Assembly (NCBI RefSeq): GCF_014656195.1
Contig: NZ_BNBY01000050.1
Span: forward strand, 1 to 42,276
Origin: Kitasatospora xanthocidica
Lineage (GTDB): Bacteria; Actinomycetota; Actinomycetes; Streptomycetales; Streptomycetaceae
Direction of reading: 5' to 3'
DNA: 42,276 nucleotides
The notes under the pieces were generated by a model, which had not been told where the DNA came from, made no database searches, and saw only the letters and a program-made list of their open reading frames with translations. This document shows positions 7,389-15,123 of the stretch, piece after piece; the first letter of the stretch is position 1; each line of letters opens with the position of its first letter. The translations under genes were made by a program, and so were the position numbers.

Positions 7389-7734
7389 GTTGCTGAAGCT
7401 GGACGTCGGGGACACCCGACCGCTGCACGAGCAGGTCGCCGGGGCGATCAGACGGGCCGTCGCCGAGGGCGAGTGCGCCCCCGGGGACAAGCTGCCGCCG
7501 GCCCGGGAGCTGTCCCGGGCGCTGGGGGTGAACGCCAACACCGTGCTGCGCGGGCTGCGGACGCTGCGCGACGAGGGGGTGCTGGAGTTCCGCCGGGGCC
7601 GGGGCATCACGATCGCGACGGGCGCCGACACCCGATCCGAACTCACCGAACGGGTACGGCAGTTGGTCGCCGACGCGGCCAGGGCCGGCTACAGCAGGAA
7701 TGATCTCGTGGACATGATCAGGGGGATGTCGTGA
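7387..7734 (+). CDS. GntR-family regulator, YtrA subfamily
   Basis: The 115-residue protein has the N-terminal winged helix of GntR regulators (PLHEQVAGAIRRAVAEGECA, PGDKLPPARELSRALGVNAN, TVLRGLRTLRDEGVLEFRRG) and only a short helical tail. This is the size and plan of the YtrA subfamily, which usually represses adjacent transport or membrane-protein genes. The ATG at 7387 is chosen because the family starts just before LKLDVGD. An in-frame ATG upstream lies inside the operator, and neither has a ribosome site, fitting leaderless translation. The stop overlaps the GTG of the next gene by four bases (GTGA), so the two are coupled. Effector unknown. Confidence 0.9.
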   Translation: MLLKLDVGDTRPLHEQVAGAIRRAVAEGECAPGDKLPPARELSRALGVNANTVLRGLRTLRDEGVLEFRRGRGITIATGADTRSELTERVRQLVADAARAGYSRNDLVDMIRGMS

Positions 7735-8762
7735 CGGAGGAAGCACGCGGGAAGGGACGCCCGGCGGGCCGGGGAGCCCGGTGGGGCGCTGCGGCCTGGT
7801 CGCTCGGGGTCCTGGCGCTGCTGATCGCGCTGCCGCTGGCGGCGCGCCACCGGCTGCCGGACCCGCTGGCCACCCACTGGGGCGGCCGGGACCCGGACGG
7901 CTCGATGTCGCTGACCTGGGCGGCGCTGTTCCCGGCGCTGGTCTGGCTGGTCCTGGTGGCGGTCGCCGCGCTGCTGCAGCGGTACTGCGCCGAGCAGGCG
8001 CCCGGTTGCGGGGCGGCGGCACTGGCCTCCGGCGGGGTGCTGCTGACGGGGGCGCAGACCGCCGTCGTGCACGCCAACCTGGACCGCGCCCGGTGGCAGG
8101 ACGCCGCGCCGATGGGCGTCGAGGTGGTCCTGGTGCTGGCGGCCACGGCCGTCGCCGGGGCGCTGGCCTGGCTGGCGGGCCGGGGCACGGGCCGGGCGGC
8201 CGACGGCCGGCCCGAGGAGCACCCGACGGCCGGCACCCCGGCGCTGGACGTGCCGGAGGGGGAACGTTTCGTCTGGCTCTCGCGGGCCGTCAACCCGTGG
8301 CTGCAACTGCTCGCCGCCGTGCTCGGCCTGGTGGCGGTGGCCGGTGTGCTGGTGGCGGCGAGCGGGCTGACCGGACTGGACTGGTCGGTCGCGCTGTCCT
8401 TCACGCTCCCCGCCCTGGCCGTCCTCGTCTGCTCCTCGGTGCAGGCCCGGGTGACCGCCCGGGGCCTGACCGTCGGCTTCGGCCCGTTCGGCCGACCCGC
8501 CCGCCGCTGGTCCCCCGAGGAGCTCGTCTCGGCCCGCGCCGAGGCGCGCACCGCCGCCCAGGCGGGCGGCTGGGGCTACCGGGTCAACCGGCTCGGCACC
8601 ACGGTGATGCTGCGCGGCGGCGAGTGCCTGGTGGTCCGCACCCGCCGCGGCACCGACTTCGCGGTCAGCGTCGACGACGCCGAGCGCGGGGCGGCCCTGC
8701 TCAACGCGGTGATCGCACGCGGCGGTCGGCCGACGGGCCGGGCGGCGGACCAGCCGTCGTAG
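7731..8762 (+). CDS. DUF1648-type membrane protein
   Basis: This 343-residue protein has about six transmembrane helices. The first follows a basic cytoplasmic tail, and after it comes the DUF1648 signature (LPDPLATHWGGRDPDGSMS), here extracytoplasmic. This plan is shared with SdpI-type membrane proteins and with the partner genes of YtrA-type GntR regulators in streptomycetes. A soluble C-terminal region (about residues 235-335) resembles a PH-like fold, but that is a guess. It overlaps gntR by four bases and is almost certainly controlled by it. The stop codon lies inside the first unit of a 14-bp tandem repeat. Confidence 0.82.
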   Translation: MTEEARGKGRPAGRGARWGAAAWSLGVLALLIALPLAARHRLPDPLATHWGGRDPDGSMSLTWAALFPALVWLVLVAVAALLQRYCAEQAPGCGAAALASGGVLLTGAQTAVVHANLDRARWQDAAPMGVEVVLVLAATAVAGALAWLAGRGTGRAADGRPEEHPTAGTPALDVPEGERFVWLSRAVNPWLQLLAAVLGLVAVAGVLVAASGLTGLDWSVALSFTLPALAVLVCSSVQARVTARGLTVGFGPFGRPARRWSPEELVSARAEARTAAQAGGWGYRVNRLGTTVMLRGGECLVVRTRRGTDFAVSVDDAERGAALLNAVIARGGRPTGRAADQPS

Positions 8763-8822
8763 ACCGGCCGTCGTAGACCGGCCGTCGTAGACCGGCCGTC
8801 GTAGACCGGCCGTCGTAGACCG
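8753..8822. repeat. five perfect 14-bp tandem repeats
   Basis: GCCGTCGTAGACCG is repeated exactly five times without a mismatch. The first unit contains the TAG stop of the DUF1648 gene; each later unit carries another TAG with the same flanks. Perfect identity implies recent expansion, so copy number probably differs between strains. Confidence 0.95.
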
Positions 8823-9095
8823 GCCGCGCCGGGCGGCCGGAGACTTCCCGGGCTATCGGGACAGACCGCCGGTCGGAGGGGATCAGGTCATCGCCGCTGG
8901 TCACCGGGGGATGCCGGGCGGCGGCCCGGGAGCGCAAACCACTCGATTCAGTGGTGCTTCGAACGCCAATGCGGGTACACCAGTTGATGGCCGCTCAGGT
9001 GGGGCGGATCCCGTCGACACCGCCCCCTCCTGTCCCTCGCGGCCCGAGAAGTCCGCGGGCGCCGGCGCGCCCGCACCGCATGCAAGGAGGCGTCC
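8823..9095. other. gene-free stretch with short inverted repeat
   Basis: No gene is seen. ACCACT (8938-8943) and AGTGGT (8950-8955) form a 6-base inverted repeat around CGATTC, inside a stretch less GC-rich than its surroundings (8935-8995). It may be part of the promoter of the membrane protein that starts at 9096, but no clean -35/-10 pair could be fixed. Confidence 0.45.
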
Positions 9096-9845
9096 GTGAC
9101 TCACGACTCACGCGCGCAGAACCCACCGGACGTCCGGCGGGGCGTCCAGGACGGACGGACGGTCACGTTCCTGCGCCTCGGCGTCGGGCTGATCGGCATC
9201 CTGCTCCCGGTCGCCCTGCCGTTCGGCAACTGGCTGGCCGCCGAGCTGCTGGGGCGCAGCACGGACGGCTTCTGGCCCGGTTCGATGAGCGCCTCGTACT
9301 ACACCGGCACCCGGAACGTCTTCGTGGGCGCCCTGTGCGCGCTCGGGGTGTTCCTGGTCTGCTACCGCTTCGACCGCCGGGACGACCGCTGGAGCACGGC
9401 GGCCGGGTTCTTCGCGGTCGGGGTCGCGCTGTGCCCCACGTCCCCGGAGGGGGCGTCCGGCCTGCAGCGCACCATCGGGGTGTTTCACCTGGTCTTCGCG
9501 AGCCTGCTGTTCGTCATGCTGGCGCTGTTCTGCCTCTACTCCTTCCGCAATCCGCGCTCGACCCAGCCGGCCCGGGTCGGCGCGGCCTACCTGGCGGCCG
9601 GGGTGCTGATCCTGGTCGCCCTCGCGCTCTCCATCGCGGCCGGGGCGACGGGCATCGGCGCCGACTGGCGGATACGGCCGCTCTACCTGTGCGAGTGGCT
9701 GGCGACGTGGTCCTTCGGTGCGGCCTGGCTCGGCGCCGCGCTCGAACTCGCCGCGCACCGCCGGGCCGGCCCCGACCAGGCCGCCGTGCCCCGGCAGCCG
9801 GGCGGCGCCCTGGCGGAGCCGGTGCAGCCGGAGGCGCAGGCCTGA
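9096..9845 (+). CDS. polytopic membrane protein, function unknown
   Basis: The 249-residue protein has about six transmembrane helices starting at residue 23 (FLRLGVGLIGILLPVALPFG). A conserved-looking loop SMSASYYTGTRNVFVGALCA sits between helices one and two. The loop and length recall actinobacterial DUF998-like membrane proteins, but I cannot assign a function. The GTG start at 9096 follows AAGGAGG at ideal spacing. The cytoplasmic tail is Pro/Ala/Gln-rich. It stands alone between a repeat region and the methyltransferase, all in the same direction. Confidence 0.8.
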   Translation: MTHDSRAQNPPDVRRGVQDGRTVTFLRLGVGLIGILLPVALPFGNWLAAELLGRSTDGFWPGSMSASYYTGTRNVFVGALCALGVFLVCYRFDRRDDRWSTAAGFFAVGVALCPTSPEGASGLQRTIGVFHLVFASLLFVMLALFCLYSFRNPRSTQPARVGAAYLAAGVLILVALALSIAAGATGIGADWRIRPLYLCEWLATWSFGAAWLGAALELAAHRRAGPDQAAVPRQPGGALAEPVQPEAQA

Positions 9846-9967
9846 GGAGCCCACCCGAGGAGCCAGCCTGAGGGACCGTCATCACGCCCTCCCCGGAGCC
9901 CGTTACCATGCGCTCCAGGGACCGCCACCGGGGCGGCCGGTGACGGATCCCCCACGGGAGGGCGAGC

Positions 9968-10807
9968 ATGGCGAACGAGGTCCGGGCTGAACGCGGTCCG
10001 AACGAGGACTACCCGTCGGTGGACCTGCGGATGGACGTCCCGCACTCCGCCCGGGTCTACGACTACCTCATCGGCGGCAAGACCAACTTCGAGGCGGACC
10101 GCACCGCCGCGCACGCCTCGGTGCGGGCCTGGCCGTCGCTGCCGATCTCGATGCGCACCACCCGCTCCTTCATGCAGCGCTCGGTGCGCCACCTCGCCGA
10201 GCGGTACGGCGTGCGGCAGTTCCTGGACATCGGCACCGGCATCCCCACCTCGCCGAACGTGCACGAGATCGCCCAGGCGATCGTGCCCGGGGCCCGGGTC
10301 GCGTACGTGGACAACGACCCGATCGTGCTGACCCACGCGCGGGCGCTGATGTCCAGCACGCCCGAGGGCCGTACCTGTTACGTGGACGCCGACTTCCGCG
10401 ACCCGGAGTCGATCATCACCGACCCCCGGCTGCGCGAAGTGCTCGACCTCTCGCAGCCGGTGGCGCTGTCGCTCATCGCGATCGTCCACTTCGTGCTGGA
10501 CGAGGACGACCCGCAGGGCATCGTGCGCCGCTTCATGGACGCGCTGGCGCCCGGCAGCTTCCTCGCCCTGACGGTGTTCACCGGCGACACCGACCCGGTG
10601 GGCGTGGGCGGTGTCGGCCGGGAGTACAACGCGCGCGGCATCCCGCTGCAGGTCCGTGACAAGGCCGAGGCGGAGGCCTTCTTCGACGGCTACGAGCTGC
10701 TCGACCCGGGCGTCACGCTGGTCCACCACTGGCACCCGGACGCCGACGCGGCGCCCGTCCGTGACCGGGACATCGCGATGTACGCGGGCGTGGCGATCAA
10801 GCGCTGA
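9968..10807 (+). CDS. SAM-dependent methyltransferase, DUF574 family
   Basis: The 279-residue protein matches the actinobacterial DUF574 methyltransferase family. It has the opening DVPHSARVYDYLIGGKTNFE, then FLDIGTGIPTSPNVHE for SAM binding, and VAYVDNDPIVLTHARALM for motif II with the acidic residue binding the ribose. These proteins are abundant in Streptomyces, and some sit beside sigma or regulator genes, but substrates are generally unknown. ATG 9968 follows GGGAGGGCG at good spacing. A -10-like TACCAT lies at 9904-9909 without a convincing -35. It converges with the response regulator gene; the 57-base gap holds only a weak CCCGCC/GGCGGG hairpin. Confidence 0.92.
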   Translation: MANEVRAERGPNEDYPSVDLRMDVPHSARVYDYLIGGKTNFEADRTAAHASVRAWPSLPISMRTTRSFMQRSVRHLAERYGVRQFLDIGTGIPTSPNVHEIAQAIVPGARVAYVDNDPIVLTHARALMSSTPEGRTCYVDADFRDPESIITDPRLREVLDLSQPVALSLIAIVHFVLDEDDPQGIVRRFMDALAPGSFLALTVFTGDTDPVGVGGVGREYNARGIPLQVRDKAEAEAFFDGYELLDPGVTLVHHWHPDADAAPVRDRDIAMYAGVAIKR

Positions 10808-10864
10808 ACGTTCCCGCCCGCGCAGGCGGCCGCAGCGAGGCGGGCCCCAACCACCCGGCCCCGG

Positions 10865-11578
10865 TCACCCGGGGACGGTGACCAGGCCCGCCTCGTAGGC
10901 CAGGATGACCAGCTGCACCCGGTCCCGGGCGTCGAGCTTGGCGAGCAGCCGGGTCATGTAGGTCTTCACGGTGGCGATGCTGAGCACCAGTTCGGCGGCG
11001 ATCTCGGTGTTGGACAGCCCGCGGCCGACCAGGGTGAGGATCTCCCGCTCGCGCCCGGTGATCGCGTCCAGCCGCCGCTCGGCCGCCGCGGCCGCACCCG
11101 GCGCCGCCGCCCCACCCGACAGCCCCGGCAGTGCCCCCGCCGGCGCCCCCGGCGGCCGGCCGCCGACGAAGGCGCCGATCAGCCGCCGGGTGACGCTCGG
11201 TGCGATCAGGGCGTCCCCGGCGGCGACCACCCGCACCGCGCCGAGGATGTCGTCCAGCGCCATGTCCTTGACCACGAAGCCGGACGCCCCCGCGTGCAGC
11301 GCCGCGTAGACGTGCTCGTCCTCGTCGAAGGTGGTGAGCACCAGCACCCTGGTCGGCCCGCCGGCGGAGGTCACCAGCCGGGTGGCCTCGATGCCGTCCA
11401 TGCCGGGCATCCGGATGTCCATCACCACGACGTCCGGGCGCAGTTCGGCGGCCAGCCGGACGGCGTCGGCCCCGGTGCCCGCCTCGCCGACCACCTCGAC
11501 GTCCGTGGTCTCCGTGATGACCATCTCCAGCGCGGCCCGCACCAGCGGTTGGTCGTCGACCAGCACCACCCGGATCAT
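10865..11578 (-). CDS. NarL/DesR-family response regulator
   Basis: The 237-residue protein has a receiver domain (residues 1-120) with acidic pair Asp8-Asp9, phosphoacceptor Asp54 in VVVMDIRMPGMDG and the conserved Lys in VVKDMAL. It ends in a LuxR-type helix-turn-helix (ITGREREILTLVGRGLSNTE, AAELVLSIATVKTYMTRLLA). An Ala/Gly/Pro-rich linker of about 35 residues joins the two. It overlaps the sensor kinase by four bases (ATGA), so the pair is one transcription unit. The divergent ABC exporter is the likely target, as in many DesRS- or bacitracin-response-like arrangements of streptomycetes. Confidence 0.95.
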   Translation of the reverse strand: MIRVVLVDDQPLVRAALEMVITETTDVEVVGEAGTGADAVRLAAELRPDVVVMDIRMPGMDGIEATRLVTSAGGPTRVLVLTTFDEDEHVYAALHAGASGFVVKDMALDDILGAVRVVAAGDALIAPSVTRRLIGAFVGGRPPGAPAGALPGLSGGAAAPGAAAAAERRLDAITGREREILTLVGRGLSNTEIAAELVLSIATVKTYMTRLLAKLDARDRVQLVILAYEAGLVTVPG

Positions 11579-12786
11579 GCGCCCGCCTCCCCCGTCACCG
11601 AGGCCGCGAGTGCGGGCACCGGCAGCGTCGCCGCGACCCGGAACCCGCCGTCGGCGCGCGGCCCCGCGTCGAACTCGCCGTCCAGCAGGGCGACCCGCTC
11701 GCGCAGACCGGCCAGCCCGAAGCCGCTGCCCGGCTCGCTGCCGTACCCCCGGCCCCGGTCGGTCACCTCGACGGACAGCTCCCCCGCCGTCCGGTGGTCG
11801 ACGGAGACCACGCAGGCGGCCGCGGCCGCGTGCCGGACCACGTTGGTGACCGACTCCTGGATGATCCGGAAGGCCGCGAGGTCGACCTCCGGCGGCAACG
11901 GCCGTGGGTCACCGTGCCGGCGGACCTCCACCCGCACCCCGGCCGCCGTGGTCACCCCGGCCAGCCGGTCGAGGTCGGCCAGGCTCTGCGGAACGGTGGC
12001 CGAGGCCTCGCCGTCGGCCCGGCGCAGCACGACCAGCATCCGGCGCAGCGCGGCCAGGGTGTCCCGTCCGGCGGCCTCGATCTCGCCGAGCGCCTCCTTG
12101 GCGCGCTCGGGCCGGCGGTCGATGACCCGGCGGGCGGCGCCGGCCTGCAGCGCGACGACGCCGAGGCCGTGGGCGACGGTGTCGTGCATCTCGCGGGCGA
12201 TCCGCAGCCGTTCGGCGGTGACCGCCTCTGCGGCCGCCCGGCTGGTCAACGCCTCCGCGTGCTCCCGGTTCTGCCGCACCGAGCGGCCGACCAGCCAGGC
12301 GACCAGCGCGAGCAGCGCGGCGCCGTCGGCGGAGCCGATGTGGGTCCCGGTGAAGATGCCGACGGTGTCGCCGCGCACCAGGCCGATGTGCAGCACCAGG
12401 AAGCCCATGACCACGGCGAACGCGGCCCGCGAGGTGCGGCGCGACCGGGTGGCGGTGATCAGGCAGAGCGCGGCGTCCACGGCGAGCAGCGCGCCGGGCG
12501 GCACCTGGGTGCCGCCGGCCCAGCCGTCGGTCTCGGTCCAGGTGGCGATCAGCAGCAGGACGACCGAGAGCACCGGCAGCCGGCGCACCAGCGCGGCACC
12601 CGCGAAGGCGACCACCGTGTCGGCCAGGGTGAACGCCCAGCCGCCGTGCGCGGCGGCGCCGTGGTGCTGTCCGGCGCCGGCGCCGAGGCGGACGGCCGGA
12701 TAGGCGGCGGCCACGCACCAGGCGAGACCGACCCACGCCTCGGGCGGGACGCGCCGGAACGGCGGCGGGGAAGGGGTCGACAACAT
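11575..12786 (-). CDS. sensor histidine kinase, HisKA_3 type
   Basis: The 403-residue kinase has about five N-terminal membrane helices (residues 15-165) with no large external sensor domain. The dimerisation/phosphoacceptor region carries His201 in REMHDTVAHGLG, and the C-terminal ATPase domain has N-box RIIQESVTNVVRHA and G-box GSGFGLAGLRERV. This is the DesK/NarX-like class that pairs with NarL-type regulators, here the overlapping gene downstream. Small-loop sensors of this type usually sense membrane state or membrane-active drugs; that is inferred. A good promoter places transcription at the ATG, so the message is likely leaderless. Confidence 0.95.
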   Translation of the reverse strand: MLSTPSPPPFRRVPPEAWVGLAWCVAAAYPAVRLGAGAGQHHGAAAHGGWAFTLADTVVAFAGAALVRRLPVLSVVLLLIATWTETDGWAGGTQVPPGALLAVDAALCLITATRSRRTSRAAFAVVMGFLVLHIGLVRGDTVGIFTGTHIGSADGAALLALVAWLVGRSVRQNREHAEALTSRAAAEAVTAERLRIAREMHDTVAHGLGVVALQAGAARRVIDRRPERAKEALGEIEAAGRDTLAALRRMLVVLRRADGEASATVPQSLADLDRLAGVTTAAGVRVEVRRHGDPRPLPPEVDLAAFRIIQESVTNVVRHAAAAACVVSVDHRTAGELSVEVTDRGRGYGSEPGSGFGLAGLRERVALLDGEFDAGPRADGGFRVAATLPVPALAASVTGEAGA

Positions 12787-12794
12787 GGTTCAAG

Positions 12795-12823
12795 ATCGTA
12801 ACGACAGCCCGGGACGCCGTCAT
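12795..12823 (-). promoter_or_regulatory. promoter of the kinase/regulator operon, leaderless
   Basis: Read on the minus strand, ATGACG (-35, 12823-12818), a 17-base spacer and TACGAT (-10, 12800-12795) stand 8 bases before the ATG. Transcription would start at the initiation codon. No ribosome site precedes the gene, consistent with this. Confidence 0.6.
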
Positions 12824-12911
12824 CCAACCGTGGTTGTACGACCGGGGCTGACCTGCGGTGTCGACGTCGGTCCGATGCCCCGCGGTCCACTCCCCCGGCA
12901 AAGTGGTGCCC

Positions 12912-13877
12912 ATGATCGAAGTCAACGAGCTGACGAAGCACTACGGCCGCGGCACCACCGTCCGGGCCGCCGTCGACCGCCTCACCTTCACCGTCCGGCC
13001 GGGCACCGTCACCGGCTTCCTCGGCCCCAACGGCGCGGGCAAGTCCACCACCCTGCGGATGGTCCTCGGCCTCAACGACCCCACCGCCGGCACCGTCACC
13101 GTCGACGGCCGGCCGTTCCGCGGCCGGCCCCGCGGCCTGCGCCACGTCGGCGCGCTGCTGGACGCCGGCGACGTGCACGGCGGGCGCAGCGCCCGGGCCC
13201 ATCTGCGGGCGCTGGCCCGCAGCAACCGGATCCCGGACGCCCGGGTCGAGGAGGTACTGGCGGAGGTCGGGCTCGCCGAGGCCGCCGGGCGCCGGATCCG
13301 CGGCTACTCGCTCGGCATGAAGCAGCGGCTCGGCATCGCGGGCGCCCTGCTCGGCGACCCGCCCGTCCTGCTCTTCGACGAGCCGCTGAACGGGCTGGAC
13401 CCGGAAGGCGTGCTCTGGGTGCGCGGCCTGTTCCGGCGCCTCGCCGCCGAGGGCCGGACGGTGTTCGTCTCCAGCCACATGATGGCCGAGATGGAGCACA
13501 CCGCCGACCGGCTCGTCGTGATCGGCCGCGGCCGACTGATCGCCGACGAGAGCCTGGCCGAGTTCGCCGCCCGCGCGGGCCGCGCCACCGTCACCGTGCG
13601 GACCGCCGAACCCGACCGGCTGGCCGCCGTGCTGACGGCCGCGGGCGCCACCGTACGGCCGGGCCCGGAGGCCGCCCTCGCGGGGGCCTCCCTCACGGAG
13701 GCCGGCCCGGACGACACGCTCACGGTCACCGGCCTGGACGACCGCCGGATCGGCGAACTCGCGCTGGAGAACGGCCTGTTGCTCTACGCCCTGACCACCC
13801 GCGGCGCCTCCCTGGAGGAGGCGTTCATGACCCTGACCGCCGACAGCGTCGAATACCTCGCCGGAGAGCCCCGATGA
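12912..13877 (+). CDS. ABC exporter ATP-binding protein
   Basis: The 321-residue protein has Walker A GPNGAGKST (38-46), signature YSLGMKQRLG starting near residue 132, Walker B LLFDEP with Asp156-Glu157, and H-loop SSHMMAEMEH. A C-terminal extension of about 100 residues follows, as in DrrA/BcrA-like export ATPases. ATG 12912 is used; an in-frame GTG at 12906 is possible, and neither has a clear ribosome site. The sequence CCACT/AGTGG (12887-12906) forms a small inverted repeat just upstream, a possible regulator site. The gene overlaps the permease by four bases (ATGA) and is divergent from the two-component operon, its probable regulator. Confidence 0.94.
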   Translation: MIEVNELTKHYGRGTTVRAAVDRLTFTVRPGTVTGFLGPNGAGKSTTLRMVLGLNDPTAGTVTVDGRPFRGRPRGLRHVGALLDAGDVHGGRSARAHLRALARSNRIPDARVEEVLAEVGLAEAAGRRIRGYSLGMKQRLGIAGALLGDPPVLLFDEPLNGLDPEGVLWVRGLFRRLAAEGRTVFVSSHMMAEMEHTADRLVVIGRGRLIADESLAEFAARAGRATVTVRTAEPDRLAAVLTAAGATVRPGPEAALAGASLTEAGPDDTLTVTGLDDRRIGELALENGLLLYALTTRGASLEEAFMTLTADSVEYLAGEPR

Positions 13878-14755
13878 ACACCCTGATGACCGCCGGGACC
13901 GCAACCACCGATTCCCGCGTCCGCCGCACCGGACCGCGTGCCCTCGACACCGAACCCCGCGCCCGCTTCACCGACCTGCTCGCCGCCGAGTGGCTCAAGT
14001 TCCGCTCGCTGCGCTCGATCCCCTGGGTGCTCGGCCTCAGCGCGCTGGCCGTCATCGCCGCCGGCCTCAAGTCCGCCCTGTACACCCGCGACCACTACAC
14101 GCCCGGCGACGGCGATCCGGTGGTCATGGCACAGCTGGCGCTCAACGACGCCTTCAACATGGCAGCCGCCGACATCCTGCTGCTCGTCGCCGGCGGCCTC
14201 GGCGCCATCGTCATCGCCGGCGAGTACGCGACCGGACTGATCCGCACGACGCTGGCGGCCGTGCCGGACCGCCGGGCCGTCCTGCTGGCCAAGGCCTGCG
14301 TGCTGGCCGCCGCGATGCTCGGCTACGGCCTGCTCACCGTCGGCGTCTCCTTCGGCCTCACCCAGGCGATCCTGTCCGACGTCGGCATCGGCCAGTCCCT
14401 CAGCGACCCCGCCGCCTTCCGGTACGTCGCGGCGGCCGTACTGTTCGGCCCGGTCTGCGCGCTGGTCGGGCTCGGACTCGGCACCCTGATCCGGCACAGC
14501 GCGGGCGCCGTCGTCGGTACGGTCGTGGTGCTGTTCTTCCTCCCGTCGCTCCTCACCGAGCGCTACCGCTGGACCGCCGACCTGCTGCACGCCCTGCCGC
14601 TGCCCGCCTTTCAACGCCTGGCCCGGACCACCCTGGCGGGCATGCGCCCGACCGAGTACCCGGCGACCGTCACCGGCTCCTGGATCACCTTCGCGGCCTG
14701 GGCCCTCGGCTCGGTGGCGGTCGCGACGCTGGTCATCCACCGCCGGGACCACTGA
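13874..14755 (+). CDS. ABC-2 type permease
   Basis: The 293-residue membrane partner of the preceding ATPase has about six transmembrane segments. The hallmark opening is TDLLAAEWLKFRSLRSIPWV, a cytoplasmic amphipathic stretch typical of ABC-2 permeases that export drugs, lipids or peptides in Gram-positive bacteria. The loop GEYATGLIRTTLAAVPDRR is also characteristic of this group. Start and frame are fixed by the ATGA overlap with the ATPase gene. Substrate unknown; with the adjacent kinase and regulator, self-protection against a membrane-active compound is the simplest suggestion. Confidence 0.93.
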   Translation: MNTLMTAGTATTDSRVRRTGPRALDTEPRARFTDLLAAEWLKFRSLRSIPWVLGLSALAVIAAGLKSALYTRDHYTPGDGDPVVMAQLALNDAFNMAAADILLLVAGGLGAIVIAGEYATGLIRTTLAAVPDRRAVLLAKACVLAAAMLGYGLLTVGVSFGLTQAILSDVGIGQSLSDPAAFRYVAAAVLFGPVCALVGLGLGTLIRHSAGAVVGTVVVLFFLPSLLTERYRWTADLLHALPLPAFQRLARTTLAGMRPTEYPATVTGSWITFAAWALGSVAVATLVIHRRDH

Positions 14756-14788
14756 GGGCCGGTGGCAGCCGACACGCCCGGCGGGCAC

Positions 14789-15033
14789 TCAGAACGCCGC
14801 GACGCGCCCCGGCGCCCGCTCCGCCCGGCTGAGCGCCCGCACCACGTCCACCCACCCGTGCCGGCGGACGGCCGGCCGGGCCGGCAGGCCCACCACGAAG
14901 TCGGCGGCCTCCGGCGGGAGTTCGGGGGTCGGAACGCCGACGCTGACCGCCAGGCCGCCGCCACCTCGGGGCGGCGCGGCAACCGCTCGGCGGCCCCGGC
15001 CGCCGCGAGGAAACCCACCCGGACACCCGTCAC
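14789..15033 (-). pseudogene. maleylpyruvate-isomerase-like (DinB/MDMPI) gene with internal deletion
   Basis: A GTG at 15033 preceded by an ideal AGGAGG opens a frame reading TGVRVGFLAAAGAAERL, then RPEVAAAW, which looks like the N-terminus of a mycothiol-dependent maleylpyruvate-isomerase-like protein. Immediately afterwards another frame reads LAVSVGVPTPELPPEAADF, then AVRRHGWVDVVRALSRAERA and a stop at 14789, which looks like the C-terminus of the same family. The central part (well over 100 residues in such proteins) is missing. The junction lies at GGCCTGGCGG, where the two parts can share CCTGG, so deletion between short repeats is likely. The family assignment is from memory of the pattern and is less certain than the decay itself. 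Confidence 0.6.
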
Positions 15034-15081
15034 GATCCGCCTCCTACCTCAGCCGTCCAGCCCGGAAGCCGGTCCACAGGC

Positions 15082-15104
15082 GGGAGTTCGAAGACGGGCC
15101 CCAG
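15082..15104 (-). repeat. interspersed intergenic element, copy A
   Basis: GGGAGTTCGAAGACGGGCCC plus CAG on the plus strand. Related copies lie at 24311-24333 and 41541-41562. In every case the element begins 17-25 bases behind the stop codon of a minus-strand gene, here the DHA2 exporter ending at 15124. Confidence 0.7.
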
Positions 15105-15123
15105 GGCCGCTCGAAGGCCCGCC

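Noticed and set aside
8753..8822. CRISPR array
   Set aside because: The 14-bp units are directly abutting with no spacers, and no cas genes are present.
9904..9909. Promoter of the DUF574 methyltransferase at TACCAT
   Set aside because: The -10-like box has no acceptable -35 at 16-19 bases, so it is not listed as a promoter.
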